Source: Casimicrobium huifangae (GTDB taxonomy: Bacteria; Pseudomonadota; Gammaproteobacteria; Burkholderiales; Casimicrobiaceae). Taken from it: a DNA stretch of 64,000 nt. Positions 7,743 through 16,439 of this stretch are shown here, piece after piece. The position numbers were made by a program, and so were the translations under genes. Each line of letters opens with the position of its first letter. Positions within the stretch are counted from its first letter, which is position 1. Location: contig NZ_CP041352.1 of NCBI RefSeq assembly GCF_009746125.1, positions 399,847 to 463,846 on the forward strand. Direction: 5' to 3'. The notes under the pieces are model-generated. The model was not told where the DNA came from. It saw only the letters and a list, made by a program, of their open reading frames with translations, and did no database searches.

Positions 7743-9725
7743 TCAATTCCGCCGCTGCAGGTAGCGATCGAGAAACAGCGTCTGTGCGGCGAACAGGTAG
7801 TCCACGTTCGACTTTTTGGTGAAACCGTGCCCTTCGTCCTCGGCCAGCACGTACCAGACCGGCGTGCCATTGCCGCGCACCTTGCGCACGATCTGCTCCG
7901 CCTCGGTGACAGGCACCCGCGGATCGTTGCGGCCGTGGCTTACCAGCAGCGGCACCCGGATCTTCTCGGCGTGGCTCAGCGGCGAGATGGCATCGAGGTA
8001 GCGCCGCATGTCAGGCTCGCGCTCGTCGCCGTACTCGGCACGCGCCAGATCGCGGCGATAGGTTTCGGTGCCTTCCAGTAGCGTCACAAAATGCGAAATG
8101 CCCGCAGAATCGATCGCCGCCACCAGTCGTGGCGCATAGGCCACGCTGCTGGCCAGCGCCATGTAACCGCCATAACTGGCCCCGACCACGGCAACGCGGG
8201 TGGGATCAAGATCGGGCTGGGCGTGAATCCAGTCGAGCAGCGCGCCGATGTCCTTCACCGAGTCTTCGCGCTTCTTCTGGTTGTCGGCTTCCATGAAGCG
8301 GCGCCCGAAGCCGGCCGAGCCACGCACGTTCGGGTAAATCAGCGCATAGCCGCGCTCGTTGATCCAGAAATTGGCGCGGCCCCGGAACCCCGGACGCGCC
8401 AGCGATTCCGGCCCACCGTGAATGGAAATGATGACCGGACGCTTGCCGGGAAACTCGCGCGGATTGGGCCGGTGCAGGAAGCCGGTAATGATCATGCTGT
8501 CGAAGCTGCGCCAGGAGATCGCCTCCGCCTCGACAAACGGCCGCCTGACGCCACCGACCGCCGAATGCCCGGTCCAGCGGGTCACGATGTTGTGATCGGT
8601 ATCGAGGGCAAACACCTCGCCGGGCGAATCGGCCGATTCGATCGACAGCGCCAGATCGCGCCCGTTGCGGTGCCAGCTCACTGCGGTGATGACACCCGGC
8701 GGCAGCGCCGGCACCGTCAGCGGCTTCAGATCGCTATCGTAAAGCTTCAGTTTGGTGCTGCCGGCGACGTTGGCCAGCACAGCGATGCGCTTGCCGCCCT
8801 TGGCCACCGACCAGCTCTCGATGTCGAAATCAAAGTCGCGGGTGATCCACTGCCGGTCGCCACTGCGAACGTCAACACGGGTCAGGCGCGCGAAGTCACC
8901 GTCAAAGCGCTTGCGGTAAAGCCAGCGGTCGGACGCGTTCTCATCACCGCTCTCGTAGTCGCTGAGCTCACTGCGCTTGCCGGTCGCCATGTCCAGCGAC
9001 CACAGCTTGGCGCGGGTGCCGGACGCAACCTCGGAGAGGATCAGGCGGTTCTCACGGTCCAGCCAGCGCAGCACCCGCCAGCCGGCGCCGGCGAGCGTTG
9101 CCAGCTTGAAGCGCGCCTCCGGCTGCATCGGATCAATGGCGTAGACATCGACCACCGCCTGCGCGCGACGGCCATTGCGGTCGAGCGGGCGCGAGGTCAC
9201 GACCATTTTGTCCTGCGCGCTATTCCACGGCCCCGGCGAGTAGAACTCGCCAGCGGGGGTCAGCGGCGTCTCGGCCAGCGTCTTCGGGTCCAGTCGGTAA
9301 AGCTGGGTCGCCTCGTCGCCCGAAGAATCGCGGGTGAACAGGATGTAGTCTCCGCGCCGCGGCTCGAACAGCGCATCGCGCACCGGATCGCGACCGCGGG
9401 TGAGCTGGTGCGGCTTGCCCATCGGATCGGTGAGCAGGAACAGTTGCGCGGTATTCCCCGCGCGTCGCATCACCAGCATCTCCGGCGCGGACGGATGCCA
9501 GCTCACAAAGCGGGTGATCGAAAAATCGCCATAGGGGGCGATCTCGCTCGCCAGTGAGGCCGGCACCGGCGGCAAGCCATCGACCCGCAGCGCAGCGGGC
9601 GGCGCCAGCACGGCAGTGGGCGTGCCATTACCGGCGGGTGGGGGCTGCGGCGGTTGCGCCTGTGAGCCGCCTGGCGCAAACAGCAACGCACCGACCGCGA
9701 GTGCGGGGGCCAAAATCAGCCGCAT
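7743..9725 (-). CDS. S9 family (prolyl oligopeptidase-like) serine peptidase, exported
   Basis: Two-domain S9 peptidase: an N-terminal beta-propeller-like region (about residues 60-390) and a C-terminal alpha/beta-hydrolase domain. The catalytic serine lies in VVGASYGGYMAL, the Asp in SHGRNDPRVP and the His in AEDEGHGF. The frame is open further upstream, but Met at 9725 begins MRLILAPALAVGALLF, a signal peptide ending near GSQAQ, and is the sensible start (660 residues). It probably degrades peptides in the periplasm. It is divergent from mutL; the mutL -10-like TACAAT overlaps this start codon. Confidence 0.88.
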   Translation of the reverse strand: MRLILAPALAVGALLFAPGGSQAQPPQPPPAGNGTPTAVLAPPAALRVDGLPPVPASLASEIAPYGDFSITRFVSWHPSAPEMLVMRRAGNTAQLFLLTDPMGKPHQLTRGRDPVRDALFEPRRGDYILFTRDSSGDEATQLYRLDPKTLAETPLTPAGEFYSPGPWNSAQDKMVVTSRPLDRNGRRAQAVVDVYAIDPMQPEARFKLATLAGAGWRVLRWLDRENRLILSEVASGTRAKLWSLDMATGKRSELSDYESGDENASDRWLYRKRFDGDFARLTRVDVRSGDRQWITRDFDFDIESWSVAKGGKRIAVLANVAGSTKLKLYDSDLKPLTVPALPPGVITAVSWHRNGRDLALSIESADSPGEVFALDTDHNIVTRWTGHSAVGGVRRPFVEAEAISWRSFDSMIITGFLHRPNPREFPGKRPVIISIHGGPESLARPGFRGRANFWINERGYALIYPNVRGSAGFGRRFMEADNQKKREDSVKDIGALLDWIHAQPDLDPTRVAVVGASYGGYMALASSVAYAPRLVAAIDSAGISHFVTLLEGTETYRRDLARAEYGDEREPDMRRYLDAISPLSHAEKIRVPLLVSHGRNDPRVPVTEAEQIVRKVRGNGTPVWYVLAEDEGHGFTKKSNVDYLFAAQTLFLDRYLQRRN

Positions 9726-9845
9726 ACAATGGTTCGCGTGAACGACGCGCCCGTACCTCCTGAGTTCAAGACCGCCGCACCTGCGGGCGATCCGTTCCCG
9801 TCTACTGGCGGGTTGCTCAAAACGAGCGCGATTGTGCCAGAACCC

Positions 9846-11738
9846 ATGCCGGACGGGGCTTCCCGCGCGAAAGCTGTCGCCAGTTTGCGACAAATCCGGA
9901 CCTTGCCGGATCATCTGGTCAATCAGATCGCCGCCGGCGAAGTGATCGAACGGCCCGCAGCGGCACTGAAAGAATTGCTGGAGAACGCGGTCGACGGCGG
10001 CGCACGTGCCATCGACATCGAGCTCGCGGGCGGCGGCGCTACCCTTATTCAGGTCAGCGACGACGGTCGCGGCATCGAGCCCGAGCAGCTGCCGCTGGCC
10101 ATCGCGCGGCATGCGACATCCAAGATCGCCAGCTTTGACGATCTCGAATCAGTCGCCAGCTTTGGTTTTCGCGGTGAAGCACTGGCTTCAATTGCCTCGG
10201 TCGCGCGGCTGGCGATCACCAGTCGCACCCAGCGCGGTCACAGCGCCTTCCGGCTGAAGACGGAGGGCGGCACCAGCGATGCAGCAGAACCGGTCAGCGC
10301 GCGACTCGGCACCACCGTCACCGTCGCCGAGCTGTTCTTCAACACGCCGGCGCGGCGCCGCTTCCTGAAATCCGAATCCACCGAATACGCGCATTGCCTC
10401 GACGCCGTGCGCCGCCTCGGTCTGGCGCGCAGCGACATCGCCATCCAGCTCAGTCATAACAATCGCGCCGTGCTGCGCTGGCCGGTGCAGGCGTGGCCGG
10501 CGCGGGTGGCGGCAGTGCTGGGCGATGAGTGGCTGGCGGCGGCGACTGCCGTCGAGGCCGACGGCGGTGTGCTGGCGGTACAGGGCTTCGTGCTGAAGCC
10601 CAACAGCGCGGTGCCCAACCGCGACGCGCAGCATCTGTTCGTGAACGGCCGCTGGGTGCGCGACAAGGTGGTACTGCACGCTATCCGCGATGCCTTGCGC
10701 GACCAGATGCACGGGGCATCAGCACCGGCCTTCGTGTTGAAGCTGACGCTCGACCCGCGTGCGGTGGACGTCAACGTGCATCCCGCCAAGACCGAGGTGC
10801 GCTTCCGCGACTCTCAGGCGGTGCATCAGTTTGTGCGGCGAGCGGTGGAACGTGCCATGAGTGGGGCAGCGGGGAGTCACGCCACCAGCGCTGATGCACC
10901 CGTGGCAGAGGGCGCCGCGTCAGTATCGGCGGCAGCACAAAAACTGTTTGGCGATCGCGTTGCGGCGGCGTTCGCGCGCGCCGCTGACGGCGCCGAGGCC
11001 GCGTCGCGACCGTACCCAACGCGGCCCACTGCGTTCGACTTTGGTGTTGCCGAACGAGCAACGCAATATTTCTTTGCGCCGCCGGAACCGGCAGCCGCAT
11101 CAAGCGTGACGGCGCGGTTGCCTGCAACGGAAAACGCACCGACGCTGCCAGCGATCGAACATCCGCTCGGCTTCGCGCTGGCGCAACTGCACGGCGTCTA
11201 CATCCTCGCGCAAAACAGCAACGGTCTCATCCTCGTCGACATGCATGCCGCGCATGAGCGCATCGTCTACGAAGGCCTGAAAGCGCAGGCCGGTGCGGCG
11301 ATGGCAACGCAGCGGCTGCTGATTCCGAGCGTGGTCAGCGCCAGCGAGAAGGAAGTCGCCGCCGCCGAGACGCATCGCGAAACGCTGCAACAACTGGGCT
11401 TCGATGTCAGCTTGGGCGGCCCGCGTTCACTGACCCTGCGCAGCGTGCCCACGTTGCTGGCTGATGCGGCGCCGGAGGCGTTGCTGCACGGCGTGCTGGC
11501 GGAACTGGACGAACTTGGCGTCAGCGCTGCCATCGAATCGCGCCGCGACGAACTGCTGTCCACCATGGCCTGTCACGCCGCCGTGCGCGCCAATCGCGCG
11601 CTGACCATCGCCGAGATGAACGCCCTGCTGCGCGAAATGGAAGCCACCGAACGCGCCGGCTCCTGCAATCACGGCCGCCCGACGTGGTACCAGCTCACCC
11701 TGCGTGAGCTGGACGCGCTGTTCATGCGGGGACGCTAG
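9846..11738 (+). CDS. mutL: DNA mismatch repair protein MutL
   Basis: GHKL ATPase that couples MutS mismatch recognition to strand incision. N-terminal motifs: NQIAAGEVIERPAAALKELL, DDGRGI, ATSKI and GFRGEALASI. The C-terminal domain keeps the endonuclease motif as DMHAAHERIVYE plus ACHAAVRANR and CNHGRPT, so this MutL should nick DNA itself, consistent with MutH being absent in this group. ATG 9846 gives 630 residues. An upstream ATG at 9729 would leave 3 bp before the divergent gene and overlap a -10-like TACAAT at 9725-9730, and TTG 9885 is also possible. The 3' end overlaps the convergent gene by 17 bp. Confidence 0.93.
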   Translation: MPDGASRAKAVASLRQIRTLPDHLVNQIAAGEVIERPAAALKELLENAVDGGARAIDIELAGGGATLIQVSDDGRGIEPEQLPLAIARHATSKIASFDDLESVASFGFRGEALASIASVARLAITSRTQRGHSAFRLKTEGGTSDAAEPVSARLGTTVTVAELFFNTPARRRFLKSESTEYAHCLDAVRRLGLARSDIAIQLSHNNRAVLRWPVQAWPARVAAVLGDEWLAAATAVEADGGVLAVQGFVLKPNSAVPNRDAQHLFVNGRWVRDKVVLHAIRDALRDQMHGASAPAFVLKLTLDPRAVDVNVHPAKTEVRFRDSQAVHQFVRRAVERAMSGAAGSHATSADAPVAEGAASVSAAAQKLFGDRVAAAFARAADGAEAASRPYPTRPTAFDFGVAERATQYFFAPPEPAAASSVTARLPATENAPTLPAIEHPLGFALAQLHGVYILAQNSNGLILVDMHAAHERIVYEGLKAQAGAAMATQRLLIPSVVSASEKEVAAAETHRETLQQLGFDVSLGGPRSLTLRSVPTLLADAAPEALLHGVLAELDELGVSAAIESRRDELLSTMACHAAVRANRALTIAEMNALLREMEATERAGSCNHGRPTWYQLTLRELDALFMRGR

Positions 11739-12996
11739 TGGTCACGGCGGGCGCGTAGGCTGAAAGCTGCCTGACGGGCGGCAGCAATTGTTCAGCGGTG
11801 AGTACCGGGTAAGTCCACTGCGTGGATGAGACGATTTCCACCACACTCATGCCACACTCGAAGCAGGCTTGCCGATGCAGCAATTGCAGCGGATCAATGC
11901 GATGAGTGGTTACCCACTGTTGGCGCGTGCTGATGATGCGATTGAGCACCGGAGACACCGCGGCGCGGACCGCTGGCGTGCGCGCGCGGAAGAAAACAAT
12001 CGCGGCGGCCGTTGCATGCACGGGATCGAGAAGCTGTTCGCGAGCGGGCTCATGCCAAAGCGAAATCAAATGATCAGCACCCGACTCCGACGCTGCCAGC
12101 GCCGCTTTGCGCCAGAACGTTGTAGCGAAAGAACGGCGTTCACCGTGCCGCTTCAAGGACCGCACGCCAGCAGGCAATCTTGACGGTGAACTCATGTCAA
12201 GGTGGGGGCTTTGCAAGTCATGCGCGGCGAGCAGCAATGCGAAGTCGTCGCCGATCAAAGACGCTTGCGTCGACAACCGTTGTTCGACGTCGATCAGAAT
12301 CCCGCCCAGTCGCTCGCCGCAATCACTGTCGCGCGCAAGACCAGCCAACTGGCGAAACCATTCATGCAGGGCGGGCAATCCCACTGCCCGTGAATGATCG
12401 TAAGCGCCTTCACGTACAACCTGCTGGCACACTCGCCAGAGCACCGGGGACAGAAGCGCCAACGTATTCTGCTCGGCTTGCTCGCGCGCGACCACAGCAG
12501 CTGATTTCACCGGGGTGAACGCACGCAAGGTTGAAGTAGCCATCACATCGGCCGGCGGCAATGCGGTGGGGGCGTCGTAGCCCAGCGTGTGACGCAACAG
12601 CTCCGCGTAACGTATCAGCGTTGGGTCATCCGCCCGTCGGCCGAAGCCGCGCACGGTCGCCCACAAGTGAAGCAGCACGGTAGTGGATTTCAGCCCCAGC
12701 GATTGTTGCCAGCGGGTCATCCGCTTCTGCATCGCCTCGTAACCCAGGGACAACTCGAAACAGACGGCTTTAACGCTGTCGCCGCGTGCCACACGATCAA
12801 GCAACCGCTTGTCGTCGCCGGAGAGCCCGGAGGTGAATTTGCCCCAGCGGGCAGCCGCGCGCGCAAGCTCAATATCGGAAAGCATGGCGGGCGAAGACGT
12901 ATCTTGATGCGACCGGCTATACATGAATTGTTCGATTGCGAAAGGCGCTTGTTCCAAATTATGCGGTAAGCCCGTTGTCTGAAAACGGACAGTCAT
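11722..12996 (-). CDS. unrecognised HTH-containing protein, candidate regulator of the adjacent export locus
   Basis: 424 residues with no family I recognise. Residues about 55-108 (LSGDDKRLLDRVARGD ... LGYEAMQKRMTRWQQSLGL) resemble a LuxR/sigma-region-4-type helix-turn-helix. The rest is helical with many Leu/Ala/Arg and includes FxxxFWRKAAL-like stretches, no signal peptide and no membrane segments. The start is unclear: ATGs at 12996, 12924 and 12885 are in frame and none has a good ribosome-binding site. It is transcribed away from the HlyD gene and ends inside the mutL tail. A regulatory role over the neighbouring exporter is inference from divergence and the HTH-like region. Confidence 0.6.
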   Translation of the reverse strand: MTVRFQTTGLPHNLEQAPFAIEQFMYSRSHQDTSSPAMLSDIELARAAARWGKFTSGLSGDDKRLLDRVARGDSVKAVCFELSLGYEAMQKRMTRWQQSLGLKSTTVLLHLWATVRGFGRRADDPTLIRYAELLRHTLGYDAPTALPPADVMATSTLRAFTPVKSAAVVAREQAEQNTLALLSPVLWRVCQQVVREGAYDHSRAVGLPALHEWFRQLAGLARDSDCGERLGGILIDVEQRLSTQASLIGDDFALLLAAHDLQSPHLDMSSPSRLPAGVRSLKRHGERRSFATTFWRKAALAASESGADHLISLWHEPAREQLLDPVHATAAAIVFFRARTPAVRAAVSPVLNRIISTRQQWVTTHRIDPLQLLHRQACFECGMSVVEIVSSTQWTYPVLTAEQLLPPVRQLSAYAPAVTTSVPA

Positions 12997-13035
12997 GCGT
13001 CTGAAAAGAGACGCAGGAACGTCGCAAAACGGACA
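12982..13035. promoter_or_regulatory. repeats in the divergent spacer before the export locus
   Basis: AAAACGGACA occurs twice (12982-12991 and 13026-13035), 44 bp apart, about four helical turns. Between them lies a perfect 7-bp hairpin TGCGTCT-gaaaag-AGACGCA (12996-13015). The first copy overlaps the upstream-most start of the minus-strand HTH gene, which would fit one of the downstream starts. Candidate operator for the divergent pair. Confidence 0.4.
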
Positions 13036-13124
13036 TCACCGCCGGCACGAAACGCTCTAGATTCATCACTGTCGGCGCTTCGACGTGAAGCTGGCCACAC
13101 CGACCAGACGTAACGCCTTAGCTG

Positions 13125-14513
13125 ATGACGCCACTTTTCCGCCCCGAAGCCCTTGCCGCACGCCAGACGCAATGGCTCGGCAGCGTGCGGCTGTCGCAGC
13201 CGATTGGCTACAGCCTGACGGCAAGCGTTGGGCTGGCGGTTGCGGTCGGCATTGGGCTCTTCGCTGCCTTCGGCACCTACACCAAGAAAGCCACCGTACC
13301 CGGCCTGCTCGCGCCGGGATCAGGAGCGTTGCGCCTGACCGCCGCCACCGCTGGCACGCTGGTGGACCTGCGCGTGAGCGAGGGCGCACGCGTTGCGGCG
13401 GGTGATGTGCTGTTCGTCATCAGCGGCGAGCGCGTGAGTGAGCTGGGCGAAACGCAGGCGCTGATCGCCCGTGAGCTGAAGCGCCGGGCGGAATTGTCCG
13501 GACGTGACGTACTGCTCTCCAAAGCGCGCGCCGAGGAACGCATTCGAAGCCTCGGCGACCGCATTCGCGCCATTGACACCGAAATCAGCAGCTTCAGCCG
13601 CGACGCAGAGCTCTACGCCGCCCGAGAACGCATTGCCCGTGACGGCTTGACCCGCTTCGAGCAACTGGCGAACACCGGATTCATGTCCAGTGCGCAAACC
13701 GATGCCCAGCGCGAAACGCTGCTCGGCCTGCAGGCGCAGCAACAGGCACTAAACCGCAACAAGGCTGCGCTGGAGCGAGAACGACTCGCACTGGGTGCCC
13801 AGATCGACGAGGTTCGCCAGCAGCAGCAAAGTGAAGCAAGCGAACTGGCCAAGGCAGCAGCCTTGCTGGCGCAGGAAACCACCGAGAACCAGGCGCGTAC
13901 GCGGCTCGTGGTGACGGCGCCGACTCACGGCACGGTGACTGGCCTTGCCGTCCAGAGCGGGCAGGTGCTCCCGGCGGGTGGCCTGCTGGCGACGCTGATT
14001 CCGCACGAAGCCGTCACAGCAAAGGGAAACAAGGACGCACCCGCAAGCGGTGAACCACTACCGCTGGAGGCGCAGTTCTTTGCCACCACGCGGCAGGCGG
14101 GGTTTGTGGAGAAGGGGCAAACGGTACTGATCCGCTACGCCGCCTACCCATACCAAAAGTTTGGCATGGGCGAAGGCGAAGTGACCGAAGTCAGCAAGAG
14201 CCCGTACGCCGTTCAGGAACTGCCCACCCACGTGGCCGCCACCATGCAGGCGCTCGCGCAAGCGGGTGACCCGGTGTATCGCGTCACCGTCAGGCTGAAG
14301 GATCAGCGCATCAATGCCTATGGCACTCAACACGCGCTCAAGCCCGGCATGCTGGCCGAGGCCGACATCGTGCAGGACACCCGAAAGCTGTGGGAGTGGG
14401 CGCTGGAGCCGCTCTTTAGTGTCAGCGGGAAGGTGTTGGCGCACCGAGACGAATCGAGCAACAACATCTCCAGTCACGCATTGAACGAATCAACACGCAA
14501 AGGAAGCATCTGA
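13125..14513 (+). CDS. HlyD/CvaA-family membrane fusion (periplasmic adaptor) protein
   Basis: Periplasmic adaptor of a type I peptide exporter, 462 residues. One N-terminal membrane segment (about residues 28-48), a biotinyl-lipoyl-like half (GTLVDLRVSEGARVAAGDVLF, about 85-105), a long Arg/Glu/Ala/Gln coiled-coil hairpin (about 110-255), the second lipoyl half (VVTAPTHGTVTGLAVQSGQ) and a C-terminal barrel ending RDESS...RKGSI. It would bridge the C39 ABC exporter at 16.4-18.5 kb and an outer-membrane TolC-like channel, which is not encoded here. Its stop overlaps the ATG of the first small leader-peptide gene (TGATG), indicating translational coupling of adaptor and cargo. Confidence 0.9.
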   Translation: MTPLFRPEALAARQTQWLGSVRLSQPIGYSLTASVGLAVAVGIGLFAAFGTYTKKATVPGLLAPGSGALRLTAATAGTLVDLRVSEGARVAAGDVLFVISGERVSELGETQALIARELKRRAELSGRDVLLSKARAEERIRSLGDRIRAIDTEISSFSRDAELYAARERIARDGLTRFEQLANTGFMSSAQTDAQRETLLGLQAQQQALNRNKAALERERLALGAQIDEVRQQQQSEASELAKAAALLAQETTENQARTRLVVTAPTHGTVTGLAVQSGQVLPAGGLLATLIPHEAVTAKGNKDAPASGEPLPLEAQFFATTRQAGFVEKGQTVLIRYAAYPYQKFGMGEGEVTEVSKSPYAVQELPTHVAATMQALAQAGDPVYRVTVRLKDQRINAYGTQHALKPGMLAEADIVQDTRKLWEWALEPLFSVSGKVLAHRDESSNNISSHALNESTRKGSI

Positions 14514-14821
14514 TGAATCTACTCTCCCCTGAACACACGCTGCTGGTTACAGGTGGTGTCGGTCGCGCATCAAACATCCCTGACAAGGGTCGATTGGCCA
14601 TCCACTCCACGGTACAGGAGACGCTGTCGTCCGAATCGTGCGCGGCCGACGATCTGGGACGGTCCCTACCTGCTGCCCTGGTCATTGTCGCTGCCGACGA
14701 AGCCTCCTCAGGGCTGATTCATACCCAACGCTTCGTCCGCTTCGATGCCAATCGGTTGGCCCCGGGGGAACCGGATGTCGATGATTTCAATGGCTTTAAT
14801 GATCAAGGTTTGAGCGTCTGA
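14513..14821 (+). CDS. small double-glycine leader peptide 1 (putative exported cargo)
   Basis: 102-residue protein whose first 15 residues, MNLLSPEHTLLVTGG, fit the double-glycine leader pattern: Leu -12, Ser -11, a hydrophobic Val at -4 and GG at -2/-1. The expected Glu -8 and Leu -7 are replaced by His and Thr. Cleavage after GG would release about 87 residues, acidic towards the C-terminus (EPDVDDFNGFND), with one Cys. No known bacteriocin core is recognised. It is translationally coupled to the HlyD adaptor and in line with a C39-peptidase ABC exporter, the enzyme class that removes such leaders. Toxin, signal or other cargo cannot be distinguished. Confidence 0.65.
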   Translation: MNLLSPEHTLLVTGGVGRASNIPDKGRLAIHSTVQETLSSESCAADDLGRSLPAALVIVAADEASSGLIHTQRFVRFDANRLAPGEPDVDDFNGFNDQGLSV

Positions 14822-14892
14822 AAAAGGTTAGATGCTCAACCATGAACGAGGCGCCACGCTCGTCTTCAGTGGTATTTGCAGGACACTTTGAC

Positions 14893-15219
14893 ATGAGAGT
14901 ACTCACGATTCAAGAACGCGTAATCGCTGGCGGTGGCGAGACAATCGTCGACGTCGACGAAAATGGCCATACTTACATCGGGCCGGACACGGTCACGACG
15001 ACCTTCTATCCAGATGGATGCTATGTAAATGGTGACACGCCGAACACGGCTGTATGCACAGGAACAGATGGTTCCGTTACGATAACGAATATCGGCGTAC
15101 TTGGAGGTGATTCCTCCACAACTACAAATTCATGGACTGGCACCGGCGTGGATTTGAGCAATCCAAGCTCTCCGGGGCTGGATCTCTCTCGGCCAGGTGG
15201 TATCGGTTTGCGTTTATGA
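14893..15219 (+). CDS. small double-glycine leader peptide 2 (putative exported cargo)
   Basis: 108 residues from ATG 14893 (the frame is open back to ATG 14842). The start MRVLTIQERVIAGGG matches a double-glycine leader: Leu -12, Thr -11, Glu -8 and GG, if cleaved after the third Gly. This is why the downstream ATG is preferred. The predicted mature part is about 93 residues, Thr/Gly/Asp-rich (DVDENGHTYIGPD, GGDSSTTTNSWTGTG), has two Cys that could pair, and ends in GIGLRL. It is not similar in sequence to leader peptide 1 beyond the leader. GC content falls from here to about 16.3 kb. Function is unknown; export by the neighbouring transporter is inferred. Confidence 0.6.
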   Translation: MRVLTIQERVIAGGGETIVDVDENGHTYIGPDTVTTTFYPDGCYVNGDTPNTAVCTGTDGSVTITNIGVLGGDSSTTTNSWTGTGVDLSNPSSPGLDLSRPGGIGLRL

Positions 15220-15292
15220 CTTGCTGGGTGAGACCTCGACTGGACTAGCTTTGCACGCTCAATCGAGGGATGCCGCACAAATATGCATTCGC

Positions 15293-15358
15293 GCGCTACT
15301 TGTTGCCAGTGCTGACTGAAATCGAATCGACAAGGCGGCTAGCACTGGCAAGTAGCGC
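15293..15358. other. long imperfect hairpin after the leader-peptide genes
   Basis: Left arm GCGCTACTTG + TTG bulge + CCAGTGCT pairs with AGCACTGG CAAGTAGCGC at 15341-15358, an 18-bp stem with a 3-base bulge and a 27-base loop. No T-run follows, so it is not a standard terminator. It could separate high cargo expression from the downstream genes or be a mobile-element remnant. Confidence 0.6.
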
Positions 15359-15461
15359 TATGTGCGTTTGCGAGCTTGTGCCTTGTCCGCCGAGTCGCCT
15401 TTCGATTTCGATTTAGCCGTAGCCTAGCTCATTGGCGAAATATGTAGTCGTTGGTTTCGAA

Positions 15462-16307
15462 ATGGAAATTATGCACAGGATTTGTCCGCTTGCTGCAGCG
15501 TCAATTTTGTCTTTCCTGTCGTTTACGCAAGCAAATGCCAGAGAGACAGTTACTTCAGCCGTAACGAACTGCGAAGTTATTGATTACAACGCTGATGCGC
15601 AAACTATGGCTAACGTGCGGAAAAATGGTGTTGTCCTTGCATTTAACGGTCCAAGCGTCAACTTGACGGCGGTTGTCCGATGTAGCAGTACCGCAGGGCG
15701 ACCAGTTCGAGTGGGTTGGGTACAGTTCGTTGACGGATGGATTCTTCGCCGCCAATATGGTCATGGCGAGATTGTTATTGACGCACCTCATGCGCCAATT
15801 TGGGACGGTTACTTAGCGCCGTACCCATGGTATGACCATGGGTACAAAACACTAGATGGCGGTGAGCGCCTTGTTGCAACCGTCTCACTTGTTGATTCGC
15901 CGGGTGGTCGTGCGCCGCTCGTCGCGTGGGCAAAAAAAAGGGACGAGGGTGCACACCAAACACCACTTCTCAAGGTACACGACGAAAATTGGTTCACGAG
16001 CGCCCTTGTTGCTCAGGATGTCACGACAAACGAACTACGCGTTCTCGGCATAACGCGCTGGCATCGCCAATTGGTTTTGGCGGTAAGCCATAGCACTAGT
16101 GAACGACCTCAGGTTGAGGTGCAGTCCGAGTGGATCAAGCTGCCTGCTGATTTGGACAAGTCGCAGTTGGCTATTGAAAGTTACAGAATTCCAGATTCAC
16201 CAAAGCTGAACTTCACAAAAGCGCAATTCGCGACATGGATTTCACAGGATCCACTATATGTTTCACCGTTGCGGATGGTCGCAGCGGGAAGCGGCCGCGC
16301 ACAATAA
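15462..16307 (+). CDS. exported protein of unknown function in the export locus
   Basis: About 281 residues; no family recognised. ATG 15462 or 15471 precedes a signal peptide (HRICPLAAASILSFLSFTQANA-R, residues about 6-28); an upstream TTG 15432 is less likely. The mature protein is rich in aromatic residues and beta-prone sequence (VRVGWVQFVDGWILRRQYGHG, DGYLAPYPWYDHGYKT) with two Cys near residues 34 and 70 that could form a disulfide. GC content is near 48-50% against 60-65% around it, a sign of transfer. Sitting between the leader-peptide genes and the exporter, it may be an immunity, maturation or partner protein; this is only context-based. Confidence 0.55.
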   Translation: MEIMHRICPLAAASILSFLSFTQANARETVTSAVTNCEVIDYNADAQTMANVRKNGVVLAFNGPSVNLTAVVRCSSTAGRPVRVGWVQFVDGWILRRQYGHGEIVIDAPHAPIWDGYLAPYPWYDHGYKTLDGGERLVATVSLVDSPGGRAPLVAWAKKRDEGAHQTPLLKVHDENWFTSALVAQDVTTNELRVLGITRWHRQLVLAVSHSTSERPQVEVQSEWIKLPADLDKSQLAIESYRIPDSPKLNFTKAQFATWISQDPLYVSPLRMVAAGSGRAQ

Positions 16308-16439
16308 TTTCCCCACTAAGACTCCCCACAATATTTCCTGTTACTTCGCAAGCGAGTTTTCAAGTGCGAGTGACCCAGTATTTCGCCGAACTTCTTGCCG
16401 TTTTGCGAGTGGTGCAAGTCATGAAGAGTGATGCATCTA

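Noticed and set aside
8091-9557. 488-codon plus-strand open frame
   Set aside because: Fully antisense to the S9 peptidase; Arg/His/Gly-rich product typical of a GC-driven shadow frame, with no motifs.
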